Under the pieces are notes generated by a model. The model was not told the origin of the DNA, did not search any database, and saw nothing but the letters and a program-made list of their open reading frames with translations. 64,000 nt of DNA from positions 2,294,501 to 2,358,500 of the forward strand of contig JAPWJW010000003.1 of the NCBI GenBank assembly GCA_028283825.1, in the 5' to 3' direction. The position numbers and the translations under genes were made by a program. Every line of letters starts with the position of its first letter. Positions within the stretch are counted from its first letter, which is position 1. Shown in pieces: positions 17,213-26,337 of the stretch. This DNA is from Azospirillaceae bacterium (lineage in GTDB: Bacteria; Pseudomonadota; Alphaproteobacteria; Azospirillales; Azospirillaceae).

Positions 17213-17992
17213 TCACGCCCGCTGGGCCAGGGCGTGCACCAGGATGGCGGCGGTGGCCGAGACGTTCAGCGACTGCACCTGGCCGCTGCCCTTCAGGGTG
17301 ACCAGCTGGCTGCACGCCTGCACGGTCATGGCGGGCAGGCCCACTTCCTCGTTCCCCAGGATCAGGGCGGCCGGCTTGGCGCCGGCTTGCGACAGCACGA
17401 CGGCCGGGTCGGGATGGTCGCCCAGGGCGGTGCCGACGATGCGGTAATGCTGGCGCAGGTGCCGCAGGCTGGGGACGAAACGCGCCATCTGGTACAGGGT
17501 CACATACTCGAACCCGCCCTCGGCCACGCGATACGCCGCTTCCGACGGCAGGGCCTGTTCGGCATGGTCGGACAGCACCAGGCGGTTGATGCCGAAGAAG
17601 GCGCAGGTGCGGACGATGGCGCCCAGATTGTGCGGGTTGCCGACGCCGTCCAGGATCATCAGCGGCTCACGCGCCGCCGCCCATCCCTGGGCCGCGTCCA
17701 GGTCGAAGGGCAGGACGGGCCGCGCCGCCGCCACCGCCACCACGCCGCCGTGCAGGGGCGTGCCCGCCACCTTCTCCATCTCCTCAGGCGGCAGCAGGCG
17801 GTAGACCTTGCGCGCCTGCGCCAGGGTGGAGCAGTAGGCGCCCACCTTTTCCTTCATGCGATCATCGAAGAACAGCCGCTCCACCCGGTCCGGATCCTGG
17901 GCGAACAGGGCGGACACGGCTGGCAGGCCCAGGATGCGAAAGGGCTTGCGGCGGGTGCTGTCGCCGGCGGCGGCGCTGTGGGGGTCCGGCAT
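17213..17992 (-). CDS. TrmH/SpoU-family RNA 2'-O-methyltransferase
   Basis: SAM-dependent 2'-O-ribose methyltransferase, 259 aa. After an RNA-binding N-terminal domain comes the knotted SPOUT domain with motif 1 [21 protein letters not shown], motif 2 [11 protein letters not shown] and motif 3 [14 protein letters not shown]. The substrate (tRNA Gm18 or a 23S rRNA position) cannot be told. The ATG at 17992 is preferred over 18007 because AGGATCC lies at the right distance. Confidence 0.88.
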   Translation of the reverse strand: MPDPHSAAAGDSTRRKPFRILGLPAVSALFAQDPDRVERLFFDDRMKEKVGAYCSTLAQARKVYRLLPPEEMEKVAGTPLHGGVVAVAAARPVLPFDLDAAQGWAAAREPLMILDGVGNPHNLGAIVRTCAFFGINRLVLSDHAEQALPSEAAYRVAEGGFEYVTLYQMARFVPSLRHLRQHYRIVGTALGDHPDPAVVLSQAGAKPAALILGNEEVGLPAMTVQACSQLVTLKGSGQVQSLNVSATAAILVHALAQRA

Positions 17993-18059
17993 CCCTGGGA
18001 TCCTCATGCGGAAAGCGGGTGGTGATGGGGGCGCATGAAGCGCGGCAGCCCGCGGACCG

Positions 18060-18917
18060 TCAATCGCTTTCGTGCAGCCGTCCCAGCCGCACGCCCGTGC
18101 GCTCCAGCAAATCGGCGAAGGCGCCGCCGGCCAGATAGGCCTGTTCCACCTGGCGGCTGGTCACCACCGGGTCCAATCCTGCCAGCACATCGTCGGGCAG
18201 GGCCGGGTGCACCATGATCAGCGTGCGGTCGCGGGCAGGGCTCAGGAACTTGGCCATCAGGGCCGGGAAGTCGCGGGTGGGTCCGAAATCATACACGCCG
18301 CGGAAACCCCGGTTGGTGGGAATGCCGCGCCGCGCCGCCTCTGCCCGCAGGCCCCAGGCCAGGGTGGCGATGATCAGGGTTTTGGCGCTGTCCACGCCCC
18401 GAGCCAGGATGGCGGTCAGCGGTTCGGAACAGTCGCGGACATAGACGCTGCCCCTGGGATAGCGCCGGGCGATGGTGTCCAGCAGCAGGCCGCGCACGCC
18501 CGGCAGCAGGTGGACGTGCTGGTGCCCGTCGACATGGGCGGGCGGGCGGCCCATGTGGCGTTCGAACAGCGCCAGCTGGCGGTCGATCTCCGCCTTGATG
18601 TCGGCTTGGGCCCCCGGCCCCATCAGGCGGCCGGTCAGGGACCGGGCCATCAGGTCGCCCACGCTGCCGAAACGGCCGGTGGGGGCCAGGACCCGGCAGG
18701 GGCCGGCCGGCTGCTGGTCGGTCAGGGTCAGGTGCAGGCCGATGTCGGCCTGGTCCGCCACCTCCGCCAGCCAGGGGGCGTGGTCCGGCCAGAAGGCGGT
18801 CGCCGTCATGCAACTGGTGCCCGACAGGCGGCCCTGGCGGATCAGGTCCAGGATGCCCTGGGAAACTCCCGGCGACAGACCATAGTCGTCAGCGTTCAGC
18901 ACGATGGTGGCGGTCAT
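18060..18917 (-). CDS. ChbG/HpnK-family carbohydrate deacetylase (YdjC-like)
   Basis: Metal-dependent deacetylase of acetylated sugars or hopanoid glycans; 285 aa. Motifs: LNADDYGLSPGVS (metal site), IGLHLTLTDQQP, VDGHQHVHLLPGV (two His ligands), and MVHPALPDD near the C-terminus. Its start overlaps the lipoprotein hydrolase stop (ATGA). The acceptor substrate is not evident. Confidence 0.85.
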   Translation of the reverse strand: MTATIVLNADDYGLSPGVSQGILDLIRQGRLSGTSCMTATAFWPDHAPWLAEVADQADIGLHLTLTDQQPAGPCRVLAPTGRFGSVGDLMARSLTGRLMGPGAQADIKAEIDRQLALFERHMGRPPAHVDGHQHVHLLPGVRGLLLDTIARRYPRGSVYVRDCSEPLTAILARGVDSAKTLIIATLAWGLRAEAARRGIPTNRGFRGVYDFGPTRDFPALMAKFLSPARDRTLIMVHPALPDDVLAGLDPVVTSRQVEQAYLAGGAFADLLERTGVRLGRLHESD

Positions 18918-20017
18918 GGGCGGCGTCCCTCGGCCAGCAGCTTGGGGATCTCCGGGTTCAGGTCCATGCCGCTGGGCAGGGGGGCGGATGTGTCGGTGAT
19001 CCAGGCCAGGATGTCCTGCCAGACCGTCTGGGCGTGGATGTCGCGCAGCATCATGTGCCAGGCCGTGGGATAGAAGGCGATGCGCGGTCCCCCCTGGCTC
19101 AGGTCCGGCAGATGGGCCAGGGCCTTGGTCATGGGCTCCCGCGGGATCAGTTGCTCATGCTGGCCATACATCACCAGCGACGTCACCCGGAAACTGGGGG
19201 TGGCCGCCATGGCCGTGTCCATCAGGTCGGTCAGGCCCCGCAGGCTGTCGATCCGCGTTTCCTTGACGACCAGGGGGTCGCGGCCCAGGGCGATCATCAT
19301 GGGGATGTTGTCCGACGCCTGCACGTGCACCAGGCCGCGCGGCGGGCTGACGGCCAGCCACGGCACCGTCCAGCTGGCGACCGCCAGGGCCCAGCGCTGG
19401 TAGAAGGGCATGGTGCCGCGCGACCAGACGGCGGGGGCGGTCAGGATGGCGCCCTTGAAGCCCGTGGGCAGATCATGCCCCGCCAACGCCGACAGGATCA
19501 CCGCCCCGCCCATGCTTTCCCCCGTCAGGAACAGGGGCGTGTCGGGATAGCGGGCGTGCAACGCCGCGGCCGTGTCCCACAGGTCGCGCACCATGATGTC
19601 GCCGCCGGCCCAGACGCCGGGGTTGGGGTTGCGGCCGAAACCACGCTGGTCATAGGCATAGGTGGCGACACCGTTTTCCGCCCACCAGCGGCCCGGCGCG
19701 TCATAGGAATTGGCGTAGTCGTTGAAGCCGTGCAGCGCCAGGATGACGGCGCGCGGGGGGACGCCGTCGGCCGGCAGCCAGGACTGGGTGGGCAGCTTGA
19801 CGCCGTCGCGGGCGGTGAAACCCCGGTCGGTCAGCACCGGCGTCACCGCCACCAGCGGCGCGTTGATCCGCCCGGTGGGGACGCAGGCGCTCAGCGATGT
19901 CATCAACGGCGCTGCCAGGCACAGCAGGGACAACAACAGCCGGCGGGGCCATCGATTTCCCGGCCCCGCATGATCAATTGTTCCGGACTGTGCGTCGGGG
20001 GCCTCAGTGCTGGCCAT
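18914..20017 (-). CDS. Alpha/beta-hydrolase lipoprotein (lysophospholipase/monoacylglycerol lipase type)
   Basis: 367 aa. A basic N-terminus and hydrophobic stretch lead to a lipobox (LSAC), so it is probably tethered to the periplasmic face of a membrane. The hydrolase_4 fold shows LALHGFNDYANSY (oxyanion loop), GESMGGAV (nucleophile Ser), and HEQLIPREP and TAWHMMLRD (Asp/His region). It overlaps the ABC ATPase gene by 14 nt upstream and the deacetylase by 4 nt downstream, one tight operon. Confidence 0.85.
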   Translation of the reverse strand: MASTEAPDAQSGTIDHAGPGNRWPRRLLLSLLCLAAPLMTSLSACVPTGRINAPLVAVTPVLTDRGFTARDGVKLPTQSWLPADGVPPRAVILALHGFNDYANSYDAPGRWWAENGVATYAYDQRGFGRNPNPGVWAGGDIMVRDLWDTAAALHARYPDTPLFLTGESMGGAVILSALAGHDLPTGFKGAILTAPAVWSRGTMPFYQRWALAVASWTVPWLAVSPPRGLVHVQASDNIPMMIALGRDPLVVKETRIDSLRGLTDLMDTAMAATPSFRVTSLVMYGQHEQLIPREPMTKALAHLPDLSQGGPRIAFYPTAWHMMLRDIHAQTVWQDILAWITDTSAPLPSGMDLNPEIPKLLAEGRRP

Positions 20018-21029
20018 CAGGGCTGGCGGGCGCGCGGGTCAGCTGAAGGAAGATGTCCTCCAGGTCCGATTCCTTGGTGCTGAGATCGACGATGGTCAGG
20101 CCGGCGGCGGCGATGGCGTTCAGCACCTCGCCCACCTTCACCCGGCTGGGCGGGTACTGCACCGTCAGTTGCCGGCCCTTCAGGGTGACATCGAAGGCCG
20201 ACAGGGTGTCGGGCACCGCCTCCAGGTCACGGTCCACTACCGCCACCAGATCCTTGCGGTCCAGGGTGCGCAGCAGCTTGTCGGTGCTGTCGCAGGCCAC
20301 CACCTGGCCATGGTTGACGATGGCGATGTAATCACACAGTTCCTGGGCTTCTTCCAGGTAGTGGGTGGTTAGGACCACGGTGGTGCCGGCGCGGTTCAGT
20401 TCGCGCACATGGGCCCACAAGGATTGGCGCAGTTCCACGTCCACGCCGGCGGTGGGTTCGTCCAGCACCAGCACCGGCGGGGTGTGCACCATGGCCTTGG
20501 CCACCATCAGGCGGCGGCGCATGCCGCCCGACAGGGTGCGGGCGTAGGCGTTGGCCTTGTCCTTCAGGCCCACCGCTTCCAGCAGGCGGTCGGTCTGGCG
20601 TTCCGCCTTGGGCACGCCATAGAGGCCGGCCTGCAGGTCCAGCAGTTCCCGGGGCGTGAAGAAGGGGTCCATGTTCAGTTCCTGGGGCACCACGCCGATG
20701 GCGGCGCGGGCGGCCCGGGCATCCTGGTCGATGTCGATGCCCCAGATCTTGGCGGTGCCGCCGCTCTTGGTCACCAGGCCCGCCAGGATGTTGATCATGG
20801 TGGACTTGCCGGCGCCGTTGGGGCCCAGCAGGCCGTAGACGGAACCGCGCGGGATGGCCAGGTCGATACCCTTCAGCGCCAGCTTGGCCGGCGCCTTGCC
20901 CGTGGCCTTGTAGGTCTTGGTCAGGCCGCGCAGTTCCACCGCCAGGTCGGGCTGGTTTTCGGCAGGCGTGCTGGAATGGGGCCGGGAATCGGGCGCGCGC
21001 GTATCGGGCATGGGATCGGTGCGGTCCAT
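20004..21029 (-). CDS. ABC transporter ATP-binding protein
   Basis: 341 aa. Walker A GLLGPNGAGKST, Q-loop VVPQELNMDP, signature LSGGMRRRLMVAKA, Walker B VLVLDEPTAGVD and H-loop LTTHYLEEA are all intact. The C-terminal 90 residues are an accessory domain, as in YadG/Nod-type exporters. No permease gene adjoins it. It heads an operon with a lipoprotein hydrolase and a deacetylase, so export or remodelling of a lipid or glycolipid is a reasonable guess only. Confidence 0.88.
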   Translation of the reverse strand: MDRTDPMPDTRAPDSRPHSSTPAENQPDLAVELRGLTKTYKATGKAPAKLALKGIDLAIPRGSVYGLLGPNGAGKSTMINILAGLVTKSGGTAKIWGIDIDQDARAARAAIGVVPQELNMDPFFTPRELLDLQAGLYGVPKAERQTDRLLEAVGLKDKANAYARTLSGGMRRRLMVAKAMVHTPPVLVLDEPTAGVDVELRQSLWAHVRELNRAGTTVVLTTHYLEEAQELCDYIAIVNHGQVVACDSTDKLLRTLDRKDLVAVVDRDLEAVPDTLSAFDVTLKGRQLTVQYPPSRVKVGEVLNAIAAAGLTIVDLSTKESDLEDIFLQLTRAPASPDGQH

Positions 21030-21305
21030 CAGGGGCGTCTTGGAACTTCAAGGAAAGCCGCCGGACGCAGCCGGTTTCAAGCTTTCTTCGGGCGCATTAC
21101 GGGGTACACCCGCGATACCCCAGGGTCAACAACGGCCGTCACACCCTCCGCCGACCATTCGGGTCGCCTGACAGGGGCCCGCATGACGCGGTTTCCACGT
21201 CCCCTTGTCACGCGGGCGGTTGATCCGGCGGCGCGCTTGGTTATGATCCGGGCGTCGGCGGGCCCGCATGCCCGCCCCGGACCTTAATTATGGGAAGCCA
21301 AGGCC

Positions 21306-21491
21306 ATGCAGCCGATTGAGACGATCTATGTCGATACCCCGTCCGTCGGGTGCGATGGGGGCGGCGGCGCCCTGGGCCATCCGCTGGTCTACCTGACCAT
21401 GGAAAAGAAGGGCGAGATCGACTGCCCCTACTGCGGCCGTCACTACATCCTGTCCGAGGCCGGCAAGGCCGCCGGCGGACACGGCCATTAA
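21306..21491 (+). CDS. Zinc-finger protein, zf-CHCC (NDUFS6-like)
   Basis: 61 aa. The pattern GCDGGGGALGHPLVYL ... DCPYCGRHYIL gives the Cys-His-Cys-Cys zinc site of the small alphaproteobacterial relatives of the complex I accessory subunit NDUFS6. It has a His-rich end (GGHGH). It is a monocistronic gene. Confidence 0.9.
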   Translation: MQPIETIYVDTPSVGCDGGGGALGHPLVYLTMEKKGEIDCPYCGRHYILSEAGKAAGGHGH

Positions 21492-21655
21492 AAACGCGTT
21501 AATGCGGCCCCCGTGCGAGGCGTGAAATCGCCCGCGCGGGGCCTGTTCTTCCGCATGGTTGGCGGGCCGCCGTTCACCGCTATATGCCAGGGGCAGTAGT
21601 CGCCTGTTCCTGATGACGCTATCGCTGGACAGGTGTCGTTTCGTCCCCGGTAGCC

Positions 21656-21970
21656 ATGGCACCCCATCTCCACCCCTCCCCGTCCTCCCGCCTGCCCTTG
21701 GCCAAGCTGCCCTTCGTGGGGCCGCGGCGCGACGGCGCCCAGGGTTATTGGACCATGCCGGCTGGTGCTGGCGCCGCCATCCTGGGCGGCCATGGCCTGG
21801 GCCGCACCTATGCCGCCTGGTTCCTGCTGTATGCCGAGGTCAACGGCCAAGCCATCGCCCGCGCCCTGCTGGACGCGATCGAGCGGGAAATGCCGTCGTG
21901 CTTCCCCGCCGTGGACCGTGCCTTCCTGGGGGAGATCGCAGGGCGTGGCTACGCCCGTAGTGCGGCCTGA
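21656..21970 (+). CDS. Conserved-looking small protein of unknown function
   Basis: 104 aa. The first 20 residues are Pro/His-rich and low complexity; the rest has a natural composition with a Gly-rich segment (MPAGAGAAILGGHGLGRTYAAWFLLYAEV) and an amphipathic helix (GQAIARALLDAIEREM). No family is recognised. A 162-aa reading frame on the opposite strand (21488-21976) has a less natural composition and is rejected. No strong ribosome binding site is visible, so the start is uncertain. Confidence 0.5.
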   Translation: MAPHLHPSPSSRLPLAKLPFVGPRRDGAQGYWTMPAGAGAAILGGHGLGRTYAAWFLLYAEVNGQAIARALLDAIEREMPSCFPAVDRAFLGEIAGRGYARSAA

Positions 21971-22029
21971 AAACATTTCCTATTCAACCGCCTAGCTTGC
22001 ATCGCCCCTTCTCCTTGGGGGAAGCTGGC

Positions 22030-22060
22030 CAGGGCTGATAGGATCATCCGGTCAGCCCTG
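22030..22060 (+). promoter_or_regulatory. Hairpin in the leader of the coiled-coil gene pair
   Basis: CAGGGCTGA (22030-22038) pairs with TCAGCCCTG (22052-22060), 13-nt loop, ending 20 nt before the GTG start at 22081 and 8 nt before its ribosome binding site. Confidence 0.45.
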
Positions 22061-22080
22061 TGGGCCTGAAGGGAGCGGTC

Positions 22081-22641
22081 GTGCTTGAGGAATTCAGCAT
22101 CAGCCTGTTCGTCGTGGCGCTGTTGGGCGCCATCGGCATGGTGGCCATGGTGCTGTTCCGGCAGATGCTGCTCTACGCCGCGCGCAACGCGGTGGCGGCC
22201 CTTGAGGAACGCGTGGCCAAGGCCCGCGCCGCGCTGGATGTGGCCGACAAGGACCATGCCCGCTTTGAGGCCCGCATCCGTGACCTGGAGGAGGAGCGGC
22301 GGATGATCGAGAACCGGTTGGCCGAGGCACAGCGGCGCATCACCGCGACACAGGCCGACACTTTCGACCTGATCCATGAGGTGGGCGAGGCCGGCGGCAG
22401 CCGTCGCCTTTACGCCGGCGCCCTGGCCCTGGGGCCGACCCTGACCGTCAACCAGACCACCACCACCCACAGCATCCTGCGCGGCTGCCCGCATACGGTC
22501 GAGGTCTGGGCCGAAAGCCCGACGGAGGCGCTGCGCCTGGCCCGCCAGGCCTTCCCGGCGGAGGCCGGGTTCACCGTCGCCGTCCTGCAACCCCAGGCCC
22601 CGGCCGGGCAGGCGGTGCCCTCGCCGATGGCGGTTTCCTGA
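22081..22641 (+). CDS. Membrane-anchored coiled-coil protein, unknown function (1)
   Basis: 186 aa from the GTG at 22081, which follows AGGGAG at 7 nt. One N-terminal membrane helix (ISLFVVALLGAIGMVAMVLF) is followed by a charged coiled coil (about residues 38-95; EERVAKARAALDVADK, RFEARIRDLEEERRMIENRLAEAQRR) and a small globular C-terminal domain with LRGCPHTVEVWAESPTEALRLARQAFP. It overlaps the next gene by one base (TGATG). The next gene has the same plan, so the two may work as partners. Confidence 0.7.
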   Translation: MLEEFSISLFVVALLGAIGMVAMVLFRQMLLYAARNAVAALEERVAKARAALDVADKDHARFEARIRDLEEERRMIENRLAEAQRRITATQADTFDLIHEVGEAGGSRRLYAGALALGPTLTVNQTTTTHSILRGCPHTVEVWAESPTEALRLARQAFPAEAGFTVAVLQPQAPAGQAVPSPMAVS

Positions 22642-23135
22642 TGTCGGGCGCCCTGCTGGCCAATCTGGGCCTGATCGCCCTGCTGCTCTATTCGCTGATC
22701 CAGTTCATCCTGTCGGCCCGTGCCATCGATCAGGACCGCCAGGCGCGGGAACGCCGCCTGGCCCGGCTGGAGGAGGAATTGGGCCATGCCAATGCCGCCG
22801 TCACCCAGGCGCGGGCCGCCGCCGACGGCAGCGCCCGGCAGGCGGGCGACCTGGAAGGCGCCTTGGAAACCCTGCGCGCGGCGTGGACGGAGATCGATGC
22901 CAGGCTGCGTGCCCTGCAGGCCGCCCCGCGCCGCCGCATCACCCTGCTGGACAAGGCGGTGCTGGTGCACGGCCGGCTGTGGGAGGTGGCCGTCGGGGGG
23001 AACATGGACGGGGCCGCCCGCCTTTACCTGTTCGCGGCCGCCACCGACCGCGACGCGCGTTTCCGCGCCGAGCAGCGCTTTCCCGCCAGCCTGGGCTTCC
23101 GTGTCCAGCGGGTGGACCGGTTCAAGCGGGGCTGA
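22641..23135 (+). CDS. Membrane-anchored coiled-coil protein, unknown function (2)
   Basis: 164 aa. An N-terminal membrane helix (LLANLGLIALLLYSLIQFIL), then a coiled coil (about residues 28-92), then a C-terminal domain (LLDKAVLVHGRLWEVAVGGNMDGAARLYLFAAATDRDARFRAEQRFP). The end of both proteins (an AxxxFP element followed by a short strand) looks similar, which suggests divergent paralogues in tandem. It is followed after 5 nt by mmcB, so all three probably share a transcript. Confidence 0.7.
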   Translation: MSGALLANLGLIALLLYSLIQFILSARAIDQDRQARERRLARLEEELGHANAAVTQARAAADGSARQAGDLEGALETLRAAWTEIDARLRALQAAPRRRITLLDKAVLVHGRLWEVAVGGNMDGAARLYLFAAATDRDARFRAEQRFPASLGFRVQRVDRFKRG

Positions 23136-23140
23136 CCGCC

Positions 23141-23650
23141 ATGACCCTTCCGCCCGATGACGGTGCCGAGGCCGATTTCGTCATTCCCGCCACCGTGCCC
23201 CCCTTCTTCGGGCGGCCCGGCATGGAACGCGCCTTGCTGCTGGCGCGCGGGGTGCGCCGCATGCTGGTCCACCGCGGCATGCGTTCGATGCTGGAGGTGC
23301 CGCTGGCCAACAACCGCCGCGCCGACATCCTGGCGCTCAGCGGCGACGGCACCGTCACCATCGTGGAGATCAAAAGCTCCGTCGCCGATTTCCGCGCCGA
23401 CCACAAATGGGGCGACTACCTGGAATTCTGCGACCGTTTCTATTTCGCCGTGGGCGAGGATTTTCCCCAGGAACTGATCCCCGAGGAGTGCGGGCTGATC
23501 GTCGCCGACGGCTATGGCGCTGAAATCCTGCGCGAGGGGCCCGAGGTCAAGCTGAACGCCGCCCGGCGCAAGACCCTGCTGCTGCGCGTCGCCATGCAGG
23601 CCTTCCAACGCCTGCACCAGGTGGAGGATCCACGGCCGACGGCTCTTTGA
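23141..23650 (+). CDS. mmcB: MmcB-family DNA repair protein (PD-(D/E)XK nuclease fold)
   Basis: 169 aa. The family is named after Caulobacter MmcB, which takes part in damage response and mutagenic repair. The nuclease-like core is visible: LLLARGVRRMLVHRGMRSMLEVPL, then NRRADILALSGDGTVTIVEIKSSVADFRADHKWGDY with the D and ExK residues, and YLEFCDRFYFAV. Its start is the ATG at 23141. It is the last gene of a three-gene unit with the two coiled-coil membrane proteins. Confidence 0.88.
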   Translation: MTLPPDDGAEADFVIPATVPPFFGRPGMERALLLARGVRRMLVHRGMRSMLEVPLANNRRADILALSGDGTVTIVEIKSSVADFRADHKWGDYLEFCDRFYFAVGEDFPQELIPEECGLIVADGYGAEILREGPEVKLNAARRKTLLLRVAMQAFQRLHQVEDPRPTAL

Positions 23651-23654
23651 GCCG

Positions 23655-23790
23655 TCCCTCAAACGCCAGGGCGCCCGCATCCGCGGGCTGGGCTTGTCCT
23701 CGAATTTCAGTCCGCTAACGCTCCCCGAAATTTTCCGGCGGCCGCAGTCGCGGCCTACAGTGGCATGAGGCAAGACCTCACGCCGCTGTA
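23655..23790 (+). repeat. Three-hairpin dispersed repeat, copy R4 (forward, with hairpin E)
   Basis: CCTCAAACGCCAGG, hairpin A (GCCCGC, loop ATCC, GCGGGC), linker GGCTTGTCCTCG, hairpin C (GAATTTC/GAAATTT), hairpin D (GGCCGC/GCGGCC), then hairpin E (CTACAGTGGCATGAGG with CCTCACGCCGCTGTAG). It lies between convergent mmcB and acs. Confidence 0.88.
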
Positions 23791-23806
23791 GGCGGGGGCG
23801 GGGTAT

Positions 23807-23845
23807 GAAAAAAGCCGGCCAGGTCGCCCCGGCCGGCTTCTCGTT
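23807..23845 (-). terminator. Rho-independent terminator of acs
   Basis: On the minus strand AAGCCGGCC/GGCCGGCTT (10-nt loop) is followed by a T-run (TTTTTT), 25 nt after the acs stop. Confidence 0.93.
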
Positions 23846-23863
23846 ACTGCTCTGAACCTTGGC

Positions 23864-25804
23864 TCAGCCGCGGTTCATGCGGCTGTCCACCAGGTCGGTG
23901 ACCACGGCGGGATCGGCCAGGGTGCTGGTGTCGCCCAGCGCCTCATGCTCGTTGGCGGCGATCTTGCGCAGGATGCGGCGCATGATCTTGCCCGACCGGG
24001 TCTTGGGCAGGCCCGAGGCGAACTGGATCAGGTCGGGCGTGGCGATGGGCCCGATCTCCTTGCGCACCCAGGCCACCAGTTCCTTGCGCAACGTCTCGGT
24101 CGGGTTCTCCCCGGCGTTCAGCGTCACATAGGCGTAGATGCCCTGGCCCTTGATGTCGTGCGGGTAGCCCACCACGGCGGCCTCGGCCACCTTGGGGTGG
24201 GACACCAGCGCGCTTTCCACCTCGGCCGTGCCCAGGCGATGGCCGGAGACGTTGATGACGTCGTCCACGCGGCCGGTGATCCAGTAATAGCCGTCCTCAT
24301 CCCGGCGGCAGCCGTCGCCGGTGAAGTACTTGCCCTTGAAGGTGCTGAAGTAGGTCTGCTTGAAGCGCTCATGGTCGCCGAACACGGTGCGCATCTGGCC
24401 GGGCCAGCTGTCGGCGATGCAGAGGTTGCCCTCCGTCGCCCCTTCCAGCGGGTGGCCGTCGTTATCGACGATCATTGGCTTGACCCCGAAGAACGGCAGG
24501 GTGGCCGATCCCGGCTTCAGGTTGGTGGCGCCGGGCAGGGGGGTGATCAGGATGCCGCCCGTTTCCGTCTGCCACCAGGTGTCGACGATGGGGCAACGAT
24601 CATCGCCCACCACCGCGTGGTACCACAGCCAGGCCTCGGGGTTGATGGGTTCGCCCACCGATCCCAGCAGGCGCAGGCTCTTGCGGCTGTGGCGCTTCAC
24701 CGGGCCCTCGCCCTCACGCATCAGGGCGCGGATGGCGGTGGGGGCGGTGTAGAAAATGTTGACCTTGTGCTTGTCGATCACCTCCCAGAACCGGCCGCTG
24801 TCCGGATAGTTGGGCACGCCCTCGAACATCAGGGTGATGGCGCCATTGGCCAGCGGTCCGTACAGGATGTAGCTATGGCCGGTGACCCAGCCTACGTCGG
24901 CCGTGCACCAGTAGATGTCACCCTCGTGATAGTCGAAGACGTACTGGTGGGTCATGGCGGCGTAGACCAGATAGCCGCCGGTGGTGTGCAGCACGCCCTT
25001 GGGCTTGCCGGTGGAACCGGAGGTGTAGAGGATGAACAGCGGGTCTTCCGCGTTCATCGGCTCCGGCGGGCAATCGTTGGAGGCGGCGGCGACCGCCTCA
25101 TGGTACCAGACGTCGCGGCCCTCCACCCAGGCGACGGCGCCACCGGTGCGGCGCACGACGATGACGGTGTCCACGTCCGGGCAGGACTTCAGCGCCTGGT
25201 CGGCATTGACCTTCAGGCCGACCTTGCGGCCGCCGCGCAGGCCCTCATCCGCCGTGATCACCACGGTGCTGCCGCAGTCCAGCACGCGATCCTTCAGGCT
25301 GTCGGGCGAAAAGCCGCCGAACACCACGGAATGCACGGCACCGATGCGGGCGCAGGCCAGCATGGCGTAGGCGGCCTCGGGGATCATGGGCAGGTAGATG
25401 GTGACCCGGTCGCCCTTCTTGACGCCGCGCGCCTTCAGCACGTTGGCCAGGCGGGTGACGTTCTCGTACACCTCGGAATAGGTGATGTGCTTGTGTTCGG
25501 ACGGGCTGTCGCCCTCCCACAGGATGGCGGTCTGGTCGGCGCGGGCCGGCAGGTGGCGATCCACGCAGTTGGCGCAGGCGTTCAGCACGCCGTCCTCGAA
25601 CCAGCGGATGGAAACGTCGCCGGTGAAGCTGGTGTTCTTCACCTTGGTGTAGGGCGTCATCCAGTGCAGGCGCTTGCCGTGTTCGCCCCAGAAGCCATCC
25701 GGGTCGCTGATGGAGCGGTCGTACATCTGCTGGTACTTGGTCGCATCGACCCAGGCGTCGGCGGCCACCGCTTCGGGAACGGGGAACAGGGTGTTGTTGC
25801 TCAT
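23864..25804 (-). CDS. acs: Acetyl-CoA synthetase (AMP-forming)
   Basis: Activates acetate to acetyl-CoA through acetyl-AMP; 646 aa, standard length. Motifs: [21 protein letters not shown] (P-loop), [11 protein letters not shown] (A5), [36 protein letters not shown] (A7-A8), and the C-terminal [16 protein letters not shown] with the catalytic lysine that is a known acetylation site. The ATG at 25804 begins [11 protein letters not shown]; the longer frame upstream has no coding character. Confidence 0.97.
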   Translation of the reverse strand: MSNNTLFPVPEAVAADAWVDATKYQQMYDRSISDPDGFWGEHGKRLHWMTPYTKVKNTSFTGDVSIRWFEDGVLNACANCVDRHLPARADQTAILWEGDSPSEHKHITYSEVYENVTRLANVLKARGVKKGDRVTIYLPMIPEAAYAMLACARIGAVHSVVFGGFSPDSLKDRVLDCGSTVVITADEGLRGGRKVGLKVNADQALKSCPDVDTVIVVRRTGGAVAWVEGRDVWYHEAVAAASNDCPPEPMNAEDPLFILYTSGSTGKPKGVLHTTGGYLVYAAMTHQYVFDYHEGDIYWCTADVGWVTGHSYILYGPLANGAITLMFEGVPNYPDSGRFWEVIDKHKVNIFYTAPTAIRALMREGEGPVKRHSRKSLRLLGSVGEPINPEAWLWYHAVVGDDRCPIVDTWWQTETGGILITPLPGATNLKPGSATLPFFGVKPMIVDNDGHPLEGATEGNLCIADSWPGQMRTVFGDHERFKQTYFSTFKGKYFTGDGCRRDEDGYYWITGRVDDVINVSGHRLGTAEVESALVSHPKVAEAAVVGYPHDIKGQGIYAYVTLNAGENPTETLRKELVAWVRKEIGPIATPDLIQFASGLPKTRSGKIMRRILRKIAANEHEALGDTSTLADPAVVTDLVDSRMNRG

Positions 25805-26337
25805 GGGGTCTTCGTTTCCTTCCCTGATGTGTTGTCGCGGGCCCGAGGGGCGCGCCGGACGGTTTCCATCCAGGCGGTGCCTCCGGCTCCGGCCGGGCCG
25901 CCCTCCATCCACGGGGGCCGCTCCTGCCGGTACTATTGCTCCGGGCCGTCGCGACGATCACCATCGCTTGCGCCCTTGGAGTATCCCTCGCGACCCCGTA
26001 TTCCACAAGCGCGGGGCCGTTGCGCCAGGCGGTAAATTCACGGCAATTCACGGGTTTGCCGACTTTTCCGCCCGCACTGGTTGGGAAAACAACCGTGGGG
26101 CGGACCAGTAGTTCAAGCCACCGCCCGCCGGTCCGCCATGATGTGGATCACCTGGCCTTGGCGCCCCCTCGAAAGAGCCTTGGCCGGAGTGCGAAAAGCG
26201 CACACGGAAAATCGTATTTTCCGGCCGCCTTCCCCATTGGCGGTGCTGCGCCCTGTGTTCATCCTGTGTTATTGGTACGCCCTCGCCTTTACAACGGGGG
26301 GCTGGCCCCCGGCGGCGACGCGCGGATGAGGATGGTC
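25805..26337. other. Intergenic region between acs and a small plus-strand gene
   Basis: About 530 nt. It should contain the acs promoter and the leader of the gene at 26338. Visible structure: a small hairpin GGTTG/CAACC at 26079-26094 and GGGGG/CCCCC at about 26296-26310, shortly before the small gene. A reading frame runs through part of it on the plus strand but has no coding character. No recognisable operator. Confidence 0.5.

Noticed and set aside
21488-21976. A 162-aa minus-strand reading frame opposite the small gene at 21656
   Set aside because: Composition is less protein-like than the plus-strand frame and there is no ribosome binding site.
23945-26035. A 696-aa plus-strand reading frame across acs
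   Set aside because: It is the antisense of a full, well-conserved acetyl-CoA synthetase gene; its His/Gln/Ala/Gly-rich composition is typical of GC-rich antisense frames.
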